A stretch of DNA of 5,451 bases from DASSFZ01 sp036514635. GTDB taxonomy: Bacteria; Chloroflexota; Anaerolineae; Fen-1058. Location of the stretch: contig DATBWU010000355.1 in the NCBI GenBank assembly GCA_036514635.1, positions 1 to 5,451 of the forward strand, in the 5' to 3' direction. This document shows positions 1-5,362 of the stretch, in pieces. Position 1 is the stretch's first letter. Every line of letters starts with the position of its first letter. The translations under genes and the position numbers were made by a program. The notes under the pieces are model-generated. The model did not search any database, was not told the DNA's origin, and saw nothing but the letters and a program-made list of their open reading frames with translations.

Positions 1-103
1 AGGGCGTGAGTGCGTCGCACGTGATCAGTGGGCATTCTGGCCGGCTGAAGCCGGCGATCCCCGGCTTTTCAGGCAGGCACTAAGGCGACACGAGCCGGGC
101 ATC
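1..103. repeat. 3' flank of the kinase gene with a TGAA-loop hairpin
   Basis: At 40-55 GCCGGC-TGAA-GCCGGC forms a perfect six-base-pair hairpin with a four-base loop. A competing stem pairs AAGCCGG (48-54) with CCGGCTT (61-67), so the two folds are mutually exclusive. Neither is followed by a run of U in the kinase direction, so an intrinsic terminator is not supported, though the hairpin may stabilise the mRNA end. The loop matches hairpins near the other end of the window. No gene is visible in these 103 bases. Confidence 0.6.
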
Positions 104-2038
104 TTAAGGTTCAGTGCAAGTTCCGCCGGGGAACAACGACGCCAAAGCACTCGGGTCGGTGGTCAGATTCGGCTCGACGTGGTTGCCCGATTCATCCCAG
201 ATTCGGATTTGCTGAATCCTGATCCTGCAGCGCCGCGAACGGATGAGGTACGTTGCTGACAGGCCGGTCTTCTCGTCCCAATTTCCGGTATCCGGGTTCT
301 CCACGGCATAGTGATACTTGCCGTCGCCGCCACTGCCCCAGATTCTGACGTTGCAGGTGTAATTATCGCCATCGAATGTACAGAACTGGTATTCAAAGCC
401 CCAGCCCAAGGCAATAGCGGCTGTCGTCGCCGTCGGGGCCGACGGCTGTGTCGCCGTAGCGGGCGGGCGCGTGGCCGGCGGACGAGTGGCCGATGGCCGG
501 GTCGGAGCCGGCGTATCCGTGATCGTCGGCGTGCCGGTAGGCGGTGAGGTCGGCGTCGATGTCGGTGTCCACGTCGGCGTCGGGGTAGGCGTCGCCAGCG
601 TCAGCGCCAGCGGAATCTCACTGACATCGACGTTGCCCATGTCGACGGCTGTTGCCACTACCCAACCGGTCGTGCCGTCGGGAAATTCAATCTTCAGCCA
701 CTGCGAATCGCTCGACCGCGCACGCACGGAGAACTTGCCGAAGGCGTTGCTAACCTGGCCTTTCACGGGCGAATCGGCGCTGGGGCCTTCGTGCAGATCG
801 ACGTTGTCCGACGTGAACCGGCCGTCCGGCGACTTGAACTCGGTCGGGCTGGGCTGGAGCGTCGGCGGCGGCGTGAGCGTCGCCGTCGGCGTCGCCGGTG
901 CCTGGCTGCTCGCTGCGATCAGCACTCCGCCCCCGGCGACGATGGCGATCAACCCAATCACAATGATCGGAATGAGCCATTTGGATCGGCCAGCCGCCTG
1001 CGCTTCGGGCCGATGCGCCGTCTCGGCCATGTCGCGCGGTGCGGTGACGGTTTGGCTCGCCCCCATCCGCGCAACGGTCGAAGCCGGAGAGGCGCTACCC
1101 GGCGGAGGCGGCGTCGCCGCGCCGATGCGGCCTACGACCGTCGCGCCGGTGAGTTGGATCGCCGAGCCAGACTTCACCATGTCCGGCGGCGTGATGTCGG
1201 CCGGCAGACCCGTCGCCCGCTTCAGATCGGCCATTATCTCCGCGACCGTCTGATAGCGATCGTCGGGACTCTTCGCCAGTGCCTTGAGGATCGCCCGTTC
1301 GATGTCCTCTGTCAGGTCGGGCTTGATCTTGCGCGGCAGTGGCAGCGGATCGTTGATGTGCTTGAGCACGACGGCCAGCGGCGTATCGGCATCGTACGGC
1401 AGGCGGCCAACGGCGAGCTGATACAGCATCACACCCAGCGAATAGATGTCGCTGCGCTCGTCGCCCGTCTCGCCCATGCCCTGCTCCGGCGACATGTACG
1501 ACGGCGTGCCGACCATCGCGCCGGATGCGGTCAGGCCGGTGACGCTCATGATCTTGGCGATGCCGAAGTCGGTCAGGATGACGTGCCCATCTTTGGTGAT
1601 CATCACGTTGGCCGGCTTCACGTCGCGATGCACCATCTTGCGCTCATGCGCGTAGCGCAGCGCCGAGCCGACCGACAGGATGATCTTGACCGCGTCGTCC
1701 AGGCTGAGCCACTCGTCGCGCTCGTGCAGCGTCTCCAGCATCGTCTTGAGCGTGACGCCATCGATGTACTCCATGACCATGTAATACTGGCCGTTATCGA
1801 CATCGAAGTCGTGCACCTGGACGATGTTGGGGTGGCGCAGCGTGGCGACGACTTTGGCCTCCCGCTCGAAGCGAGCGAGGAAGTCCTTATCGTCGGCAAG
1901 AAAGGTGTGCATCAACTTGATCGCCACGTAGCGATCCAGGCTGGGTTGGTACGCCTTATACACCTCGGCCATGCCGCCACGACCCAGGTGCTCGGTGATG
2001 CGATACCGTCCGATTGTCCTGCCGATCATCCCTTGCAT
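104..2038 (-). CDS. Transmembrane Ser/Thr protein kinase (Hanks/PknB type) with extracellular SH3b domain and Cys-containing C-terminal domain
   Basis: 644 residues, ATG to TAA. The kinase domain spans about residues 12-272: glycine loop G19-x-G-G22, catalytic Lys41 in VAIK, helix-C Glu60, HRDVKPAN at 137-144 (base Asp139, RD-type), DFG at 157-159, activation segment with Thr167, Thr170 and Thr178, GTPSYMSPEQ at 177-186 and Asp197. No catalytic residue is missing, so it should be active and regulated by autophosphorylation. A cytoplasmic linker (273-352) leads to one membrane helix (about 353-376). Outside the cell lie a short Thr/Pro linker, an SH3b-like domain (about 408-466, with NVDLHEGPS and TTGWV), a Thr/Pro-rich stalk (482-540) and a beta-rich C-terminal domain (545-641) holding all four cysteines. 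The first ATG is preferred because GAGGGTG lies upstream with eight bases between GAGG and the start; Met4 is too far away. Ligand and substrates cannot be read from sequence. The final stretch resembles no domain I recognise. Confidence 0.96.
   Translation of the reverse strand: MQGMIGRTIGRYRITEHLGRGGMAEVYKAYQPSLDRYVAIKLMHTFLADDKDFLARFEREAKVVATLRHPNIVQVHDFDVDNGQYYMVMEYIDGVTLKTMLETLHERDEWLSLDDAVKIILSVGSALRYAHERKMVHRDVKPANVMITKDGHVILTDFGIAKIMSVTGLTASGAMVGTPSYMSPEQGMGETGDERSDIYSLGVMLYQLAVGRLPYDADTPLAVVLKHINDPLPLPRKIKPDLTEDIERAILKALAKSPDDRYQTVAEIMADLKRATGLPADITPPDMVKSGSAIQLTGATVVGRIGAATPPPPGSASPASTVARMGASQTVTAPRDMAETAHRPEAQAAGRSKWLIPIIVIGLIAIVAGGGVLIAASSQAPATPTATLTPPPTLQPSPTEFKSPDGRFTSDNVDLHEGPSADSPVKGQVSNAFGKFSVRARSSDSQWLKIEFPDGTTGWVVATAVDMGNVDVSEIPLALTLATPTPTPTWTPTSTPTSPPTGTPTITDTPAPTRPSATRPPATRPPATATQPSAPTATTAAIALGWGFEYQFCTFDGDNYTCNVRIWGSGGDGKYHYAVENPDTGNWDEKTGLSATYLIRSRRCRIRIQQIRIWDESGNHVEPNLTTDPSALASLFPGGTCTEP
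419..595 (-). repeat. Thr/Pro-rich low-complexity stalk within the kinase gene
   Basis: This coding stretch (kinase residues 482-540) is almost entirely Thr, Pro, Ala, Ser and Arg. It starts with alternating TPTPTWTPTSTPT. It then includes a pentapeptide tandem, PTRPS-ATRPP-ATRPP (residues 512-526, DNA 461-505), seen as degenerate 15-base repeats. It probably forms an extended, possibly glycosylated spacer holding the C-terminal domain away from the membrane. Such linkers are common in Chloroflexota surface proteins. The repeat DNA may vary in length between strains. Confidence 0.8.
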
Positions 2039-2043
2039 ACGTT

Positions 2044-2050
2044 CACCCTC
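2044..2050 (-). promoter_or_regulatory. Shine-Dalgarno for the kinase gene, overlapping the upstream stop codon
   Basis: On the minus strand GAGGGTG reads 2050 to 2044, leaving eight bases between GAGG and the ATG at 2038. The TGA stop of the upstream small gene (2051-2049) overlaps it. Ribosomes finishing the small protein would therefore sit on the kinase initiation region, which supports translational coupling and the choice of the first Met. Confidence 0.75.
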
Positions 2051-2393
2051 AGTTCACTTCAAAAGCGGCCGTTTCCGTCTGAACAACCTGCTGGTCGCGC
2101 AGCAGATCGACACGGGCCAGATACGTTCCGCGCGAATCGCCCGGCGGCAGATGCAGGGTCAACTGCGTCTGCGGCTGCATCGCGCCGACGACGGAGGTCG
2201 AGCGCACTTCTTCGCCGCCGCGCAGCAGAGTCACGTCGAAGTCGGGCTTTTGGAAAAAGGGCGTAAGTTCGACGGACACGGCCACGCGCCGGCCATCCGG
2301 CGAGACCTCGGCGCGGACGTGGAGGATACGGACTTCTTCCGGGGGGCGCGGGCTGTCGTCGGCGTTTTCAAAGAAGTGGATCGTGCTGGACAC
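2049..2393 (-). CDS. Small beta-rich protein of unknown function, coupled to the kinase gene
   Basis: 114 residues, with a GTG start and TGA stop. I do not recognise the family. It has no signal peptide, membrane segment or cysteine, so it should be cytoplasmic. After a short acidic N-terminus (about 1-20), the chain alternates in a pattern typical of an Ig-like beta sandwich, with likely strands near 21-30, 35-44, 52-59, 62-69, 75-82, 88-98 and 101-113. The GTG start is supported by GAGG eight bases upstream, the same spacing the kinase gene uses. An ATG at 2407 is out of frame and there is no other in-frame Met before residue 72. It ends 10 bases before the kinase and shares a candidate promoter with it. 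Partnership with the kinase, as regulator, scaffold or substrate, is inference from position only. Coding status rests on the RBS, the tight spacing and the plausible composition. Confidence 0.78.
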   Translation of the reverse strand: MSSTIHFFENADDSPRPPEEVRILHVRAEVSPDGRRVAVSVELTPFFQKPDFDVTLLRGGEEVRSTSVVGAMQPQTQLTLHLPPGDSRGTYLARVDLLRDQQVVQTETAAFEVN

Positions 2394-2401
2394 GTGGCTG
2401 G

Positions 2402-2405
2402 CCTC
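2402..2405 (-). promoter_or_regulatory. Shine-Dalgarno supporting the GTG start of the small gene
   Basis: GAGG reads 2405 to 2402 on the minus strand, eight bases before GTG at 2393-2391. It decides the start, because no in-frame ATG lies nearby. Confidence 0.6.
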
Positions 2406-2411
2406 ATGTAA

Positions 2412-2421
2412 CTCAATTGAG
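2412..2421. promoter_or_regulatory. Perfect 10-base palindrome at the predicted transcription start (candidate operator)
   Basis: CTCAATTGAG is its own reverse complement. It begins directly downstream of the TATAAT -10 box on the minus strand, so it covers the expected transcription start (about 2415). A protein bound here would block initiation. The symmetry is seen in the sequence; the operator role is inference, and one 10-base palindrome can occur by chance. Confidence 0.35.
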
Positions 2422-2449
2422 ATTATACTCTGCCAGATACGGCACGCAA
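2422..2449 (-). promoter_or_regulatory. Candidate sigma70-like promoter for the small gene and kinase
   Basis: On the minus strand there is a perfect TATAAT at 2427-2422. A weak -35, TTGCGT (2449-2444, three of six consensus bases), lies 16 bases upstream. It sits in the 68-base gap between the YibE/F stop codon and the small gene, giving a leader of about 20 bases. It implies that the small gene and kinase can be transcribed separately from the YibE/F gene. Confidence 0.55.
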
Positions 2450-2461
2450 GTAAAGAAAGCG

Positions 2462-3610
2462 TTACAAATTCCGTTCACCCGCCTCGCCCGACGCACGTCT
2501 GAACACCACGCTGGCTAAGAACGTCGTGATCGGCACGGAGGCCACCAGTCCCAGGCTGCCTACCAGCGTCCGCACGATCTCCTCGGCGATGAATTCGCGG
2601 TTGACCATCTGGGTGAAGGGCTGCGGGTAAATGGCAAACAAGAGCAGCAACGGCAGCGACGCGCCGACGTAGGCCAGCACGAGCGTGTTGACCGTCGAGG
2701 CGATGTGGTCGCGCCCGATGTTCATCGCGCGACGATACACTTCGAGCGGCGGCAGACCGGGGTTGGCTGCGGTCAGCTCGGTCACGGCTGAGGCCTGGCT
2801 GATTGTGATGTCGTCGAGCACGCCGAGCGCGCCGATGATGATGCCGGCCAGCAGTAGACCGCGCAGATTGATCTGCGCGCCCGATGCCTGGAGAAACAGC
2901 GTCTCTTCCGCACCCTGCCCGGTCAGCCGCGCCAAGCCGACGGACAAAGCGGCCAGCCCGCCGGTGACGATCAGGCTGACGAGCATACCGCTCACGGCGG
3001 CGTGCGTCTTGCGCACCCAGCCGTAGATCAAATACAGCGTTACCGCCAGTTGCACGAACGAGCCAATCACGCTGACCAGCACCGGATCGTTGCCGGCCAG
3101 GATCATCGGCAAGATGAACTGGGTGATGATCACCAGGCTGACGAGCATCCCCAGCAACGATCGGATACCTTGCACCCGCGCGACGAGCAGAATGAACACG
3201 ACGAACACAACGGAGAGGAGCGCCAGCGCATCGAGGCGCACGGCATCGGTGATGATGAACACGTCACCCAGGTCAGGCCGCCTGGCGCGCGTCACCATCA
3301 CGCGATCCTCAGCCTGGTACAGAGCCTCCGGCCCTAGCAGCGAATACAGGCCGTGATCGACGACGACCGCGCGGCCTGCCAGCTCGCCCTCCAGAATCTC
3401 CAGGCGGAGTCGCTGATAAGGTTGTTGAACACCTTCCTGGTCAATCACACCCTGATCCAGAACCTCGATGACGCGCGCCTGAACCGTCTCTTCGTTAGCG
3501 GCAGGCTGCTGTTGCAGCGGCGACTGCACCGATCGACCAATCAGCGCCAGCGCGCCGATGACGGCGATGGCAACGCCTATCAAAATGAATCGAGTTCGAT
3601 CGAGGCGCAT
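2462..3610 (-). CDS. YibE/F family multi-pass membrane protein
   Basis: 382 residues from the ATG at 3610. The molecular function of the YibE/F family is not established; these are integral membrane proteins, sometimes suggested to be transporters. The N-terminus (MRLDRTR) is basic, followed by a membrane helix at about 8-25. A soluble beta-rich segment (about 30-125) is then predicted to be outside the cell. About seven more helices follow, near 127-145, 150-170, 176-197, 205-226, 250-266, 305-327 and 345-370. The conserved family signature is clear in the loop after helix 6: GALGVLDDITISQ at 260-272, then IGRDHI at 298-303 and STVNTL at 305-310. The length fits the family. GGAGGG lies seven bases before this ATG. 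A possible upstream TTG at 3625 is rejected because it falls on that same ribosome-binding site and about six bases from the predicted transcription start. The gene is followed by the kinase operon on the same strand. Confidence 0.94.
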   Translation of the reverse strand: MRLDRTRFILIGVAIAVIGALALIGRSVQSPLQQQPAANEETVQARVIEVLDQGVIDQEGVQQPYQRLRLEILEGELAGRAVVVDHGLYSLLGPEALYQAEDRVMVTRARRPDLGDVFIITDAVRLDALALLSVVFVVFILLVARVQGIRSLLGMLVSLVIITQFILPMILAGNDPVLVSVIGSFVQLAVTLYLIYGWVRKTHAAVSGMLVSLIVTGGLAALSVGLARLTGQGAEETLFLQASGAQINLRGLLLAGIIIGALGVLDDITISQASAVTELTAANPGLPPLEVYRRAMNIGRDHIASTVNTLVLAYVGASLPLLLLFAIYPQPFTQMVNREFIAEEIVRTLVGSLGLVASVPITTFLASVVFRRASGEAGERNL

Positions 3611-3617
3611 AGTGGCA

Positions 3618-3623
3618 CCCTCC
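3618..3623 (-). promoter_or_regulatory. Shine-Dalgarno fixing the YibE/F start at 3610
   Basis: GGAGGG reads 3623 to 3618 on the minus strand, seven bases before ATG 3610-3608. A TTG codon at 3625-3623 overlaps it, so calling that TTG as the start would place the ribosome-binding site inside the gene. Confidence 0.8.
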
Positions 3624-3637
3624 AAAACGACGGCGCG

Positions 3638-3667
3638 ATTATATCACCCCCATATCCACACGTTCAA
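3638..3667 (-). promoter_or_regulatory. Sigma70-like promoter for the YibE/F gene
   Basis: On the minus strand TTGAAC (3667-3662, four of six consensus bases) is followed after 18 bases by a perfect TATAAT (3643-3638). Transcription would start near 3631, about 20 bases before the ATG at 3610. It is one half of the divergent promoter pair. Confidence 0.65.
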
Positions 3668-3697
3668 CCTTCCGGCCATCGCAGTTCGAACCGGTGC

Positions 3698-3792
3698 AAC
3701 GAATGTGACTCGGATAAACGTATACCGACCCGCGCCGCCGGCGCATTCGTTTACGGGAGCGCTGCACCGCATGTGTCCGCTGTGCATTCGTT
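3698..3792. promoter_or_regulatory. Three copies of an 8-mer (CATTCGTT) between the divergent promoters
   Basis: CATTCGTT occurs on the plus strand at 3744-3751 and 3785-3792, and inverted at 3698-3705. The two direct copies extend to GCATTCGTT and start 41 bases apart, close to four helical turns. The copy at 3785-3792 lies six bases before the -35 box of the plus-strand promoter, centred near -45 of the predicted start, where activators commonly bind. The outer inverted pair matches over ten bases (GCAACGAATG at 3696-3705; CATTCGTTGC at 3785-3794). A shared regulator is inference. Confidence 0.4.
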
Positions 3793-3798
3793 GCCCAG

Positions 3799-3827
3799 TT
3801 GACCGCCTCTTGCCGCTACATTACAAT
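3799..3827 (+). promoter_or_regulatory. Sigma70-like promoter for the cystathionine enzyme gene
   Basis: TTGACC (3799-3804, five of six) and TACAAT (3822-3827, five of six) are separated by the ideal 17 bases. Transcription would begin near 3834, giving an ~80-base leader that is nearly all heptamer repeat. This also argues against starting the gene at the TTG of 3799, which is the -35 box. Confidence 0.72.
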
Positions 3828-3837
3828 CGGAGTGCCT

Positions 3838-3907
3838 ACAGTCAACAGTGGTCGGTGGTCAATGATCGGTGATCACTCATCACGTTTTACACATCGCGTT
3901 TCACGAA
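3838..3907 (+). repeat. Ten degenerate tandem heptamers in the leader of the cystathionine enzyme gene
   Basis: In seven-base blocks from 3838 the sequence reads ACAGTCA, ACAGTGG, TCGGTGG, TCAATGA, TCGGTGA, TCACTCA, TCACGTT, TTACACA, TCGCGTT, TCACGAA. Position 1 is T in eight of ten blocks, position 2 is C in nine of ten, and position 3 is a purine in all ten; the other positions drift gradually. This resembles the short tandem heptanucleotide repeats known between genes in cyanobacteria and, from my recollection, in Chloroflexota. It includes the 8-base palindrome GTGATCAC at 3869-3876. The array runs directly into the ribosome-binding site. Confidence 0.7.
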
Positions 3908-3911
3908 AGGA
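3905..3911 (+). promoter_or_regulatory. Shine-Dalgarno for the cystathionine enzyme gene
   Basis: GAAAGGA ends four bases before ATG 3916. It is the only good ribosome-binding site near the conserved N-terminus, and it fixes the start at 3916. Confidence 0.7.
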
Positions 3912-3915
3912 CAGC

Positions 3916-5064
3916 ATGTCTTCTCCACACATCGAGACGCTGGCGATTCACGCGGGGCAGCATCCCGACCCGGCTACCGGCGCGGTGATGACGCCGATTT
4001 ACCAGACTTCCACATTCGTGCAGGAGGGTGTCGGCCAACACAAAGGGTACGACTATGCCCGCACGGCGAACCCGACGCGCGCGGCGCTGGAAGCCTGCCT
4101 GGCCGCGCTCGAAGGCGGAGAATTTGGATTGTGCTTCTCGTCCGGCATGGCGGCGATCGATACCTTGCTGCGACTGGTGAAACCGGGCGAGCACGTGCTG
4201 GCCGGCGACGACGTGTACGGCGGCACGTATCGATTGTTCGTGCGCGTGCTGGCCGAGTACGGCGTTCAGTTCGACTTCGCCAACATGAGCGACCTCGATA
4301 CCGTGCGCGCCGGGCTACGACCGAACACGCGGTTGGTTTGGCTGGAAACGCCGACCAACCCGCTGATGAAGATCGCCGACCTGGCCGCGCTGAGTGGGAT
4401 CGCGCACGCGCACAAGTCTGGCAAAGGCACACTCGTCGCGGTCGATAACACGTTCGCCTCGCCCGTGATCCAGCAGCCGCTGCGGCTTGGCGCGGACTTC
4501 GTCGTGCACTCGACGACGAAGTATCTGGGCGGCCACAGCGACGTGGTGGGCGGCGCGGTCGTCACATCGAACCCGGAGGCTTACGAGCGATTGAAGTTCC
4601 TGCAGAACGCGGTCGGCGCGGTTCCCGGCCCGATGGATTGCTTCCTGACGCTGCGCGGCCTCAAGACACTGCCGCTGCGCATAGAACGGCACAGCCAGAA
4701 CGCCCTGCGCATCGCCGAGTTCTTGGTCGACCACCCGGCGGTCAAGACGGTGATGTATCCCGGTCTGGCGGATCACCCCGGCCACGCCGTGGCAAAGAAG
4801 CAGATGAAGATGTACGGCGGGATGATCGCATTCCTCCCCGTGGGCGGCGCAAATACCGCGCGCCGCATCGTGGAGCGGACGCGCATCTTCGCGCTGGCCG
4901 AATCGCTGGGCGGAGTCGAGAGCCTGATCGAGCTGCCCGCGCCGATGACGCACGCCTCGGTTGCCGGATCGCCGCTGGAGATCGATCCGTCGCTCGTGCG
5001 ATTATCGGTCGGCATCGAGCACGTAGACGACCTGATCGAGGACTTGCGCCAGGCGCTGGCGTGA
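3916..5064 (+). CDS. Cystathionine gamma-synthase / gamma-lyase family PLP enzyme
   Basis: 382 residues, a typical length for the Cys/Met metabolism PLP family (fold type I). These cytoplasmic tetramers make cystathionine from an activated homoserine and cysteine (synthase, MetB-like) or split it to cysteine, ammonia and 2-oxobutyrate (lyase, MccB-like). Visible residues: Tyr47 and Arg49 in YDYART (phosphate of the neighbouring subunit's PLP), SSGMAA at 75-80, Tyr101 in DDVYGG (stacks on PLP), Asp177 in VDNTF (pyridine nitrogen), Schiff-base Lys202 in HSTTKYLGGHSD, Ser330 in AESLGGVESL, and Arg362 in VRLSVGIEH (substrate carboxylate). Glu329 before Ser330 is the residue shared by gamma-synthases and gamma-lyases; E. 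coli beta-lyase MetC has Tyr there. Synthase and lyase cannot be told apart by eye, so no symbol is given. A reading frame is open upstream to 3799, but that start is the -35 box. No sulfur-metabolism neighbour is present. Confidence 0.95.
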   Translation: MSSPHIETLAIHAGQHPDPATGAVMTPIYQTSTFVQEGVGQHKGYDYARTANPTRAALEACLAALEGGEFGLCFSSGMAAIDTLLRLVKPGEHVLAGDDVYGGTYRLFVRVLAEYGVQFDFANMSDLDTVRAGLRPNTRLVWLETPTNPLMKIADLAALSGIAHAHKSGKGTLVAVDNTFASPVIQQPLRLGADFVVHSTTKYLGGHSDVVGGAVVTSNPEAYERLKFLQNAVGAVPGPMDCFLTLRGLKTLPLRIERHSQNALRIAEFLVDHPAVKTVMYPGLADHPGHAVAKKQMKMYGGMIAFLPVGGANTARRIVERTRIFALAESLGGVESLIELPAPMTHASVAGSPLEIDPSLVRLSVGIEHVDDLIEDLRQALA

Positions 5065-5121
5065 TCGGCCTTCGTCGGGAGCCTGTCTGAAAAGCCCTGA
5101 TGATTAACCACCACGCCCTAT

Positions 5122-5138
5122 CCGACGCATCGCGTCGG
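5122..5138 (+). other. Strong hairpin downstream of the PLP enzyme gene (possible transcript end)
   Basis: CCGACGC-ATC-GCGTCGG is a perfect seven-base-pair stem with a three-base loop. Outside it, CGCCCTA (5114-5120) can pair with TAGGCG (5147-5152) if one C bulges. It lies 57 bases after the stop codon. No T-run follows, so a classic intrinsic terminator is not supported; it could act with Rho or simply protect the mRNA end. Confidence 0.45.
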
Positions 5139-5155
5139 GGGCGCGCTAGGCGAGT

Positions 5156-5225
5156 CACCAAGACACCAAGAATCTCAAGGCTTTCTTCGTGACGCTTGCC
5201 CCCTTCAGGGGGTGGTGTCTTGGTG
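5156..5225. repeat. Inner inverted repeat built on tandem CACCAAGA
   Basis: CACCAAGA occurs twice in tandem (5156-5163, 5164-5171). CACCAAGACACCA (5156-5168) is exactly complementary to TGGTGTCTTGGTG (5213-5225). The 44 bases between the arms contain CCCCC-TTCA-GGGGG (5199-5212). I recall similar CACCAAGACACCAAG hairpins scattered between genes in many environmental bacteria. Confidence 0.6.
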
Positions 5226-5276
5226 GTGAGTTTTAAGACAGGCTCTAAGGGCTTGTCAAGAAATAACTCCGCAGAT

Positions 5277-5335
5277 TGTCATGCTGAGCGCAGCGAAGAA
5301 TCTCTGCCCAACAAGCCGAGACCCTTCGCTGCGCT
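5277..5335. repeat. Dispersed hairpin repeat of the CHAERSEES type
   Basis: AGCGCAGCGAAG (5287-5298) is exactly complementary to CTTCGCTGCGCT (5324-5335). After two mismatches, TCTC (5301-5304) pairs with GAGA (5318-5321), leaving a 13-base loop. The left part, TGTCATGCTGAGCG onward, matches a repeat I know from many bacterial genomes; its chance translation CHAERSEES is a familiar signature of false hypothetical proteins. How it spreads is not established. Confidence 0.7.
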
Positions 5336-5362
5336 ACCCAGAAACTTGCGCCATGGCCGGCG

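Larger units (their letters stand above)
5079..5245. repeat. 167-base element with terminal inverted repeats (MITE-like), no coding capacity
   Basis: GAGCCTGTCTGAAAA (5079-5093) pairs with TTTTAAGACAGGCTC (5231-5245) at 14 of 15 positions. Inside are a hairpin (5122-5138), a 13-base inverted repeat (5156-5168 with 5213-5225) and a small TTCA-loop hairpin (5199-5212). The element starts 15 bases after the stop codon of the PLP enzyme gene. The size and symmetry suggest a non-autonomous mobile element or a large structured RNA end. No target-site duplication is evident, so mobility is not proven. Confidence 0.55.

Noticed and set aside
48..69. Intrinsic terminator on the plus strand (AAGCCGG / CCGGCTTTT)
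   Set aside because: The U-run is only four bases and no plus-strand gene ends upstream within the window. The same bases can form the TGAA-loop hairpin instead.
471..1253. 260-residue plus-strand frame rich in Val and Gly
   Set aside because: It mirrors the Thr/Pro stalk and linker of the kinase gene; the VGVGVGV runs are the complement of the TPTPTP codons.
791..2266. 491-residue plus-strand frame antisense to the kinase gene
   Set aside because: It is very rich in Arg, Ala and His, as expected from the reverse frame of GC-rich coding DNA. It crosses two real genes on the other strand.
3799..3915. 39-residue N-terminal extension of the PLP enzyme
   Set aside because: The TTG start is the -35 box of the predicted promoter and the extension would translate the heptamer repeats. 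Homologues begin near the MSSPHIETLAIHAG region, and a ribosome-binding site precedes ATG 3916.
3828..3915. SAM or other riboswitch in the leader of the sulfur metabolism gene
   Set aside because: The ~80-base leader is filled with period-7 repeats. I see neither a multi-helix aptamer core nor a terminator/antiterminator pair.
4315..4953. 212-residue minus-strand frame inside the PLP enzyme gene
   Set aside because: It lies wholly antisense to a gene with every catalytic residue intact, and its composition is His/Arg/Gln-rich.
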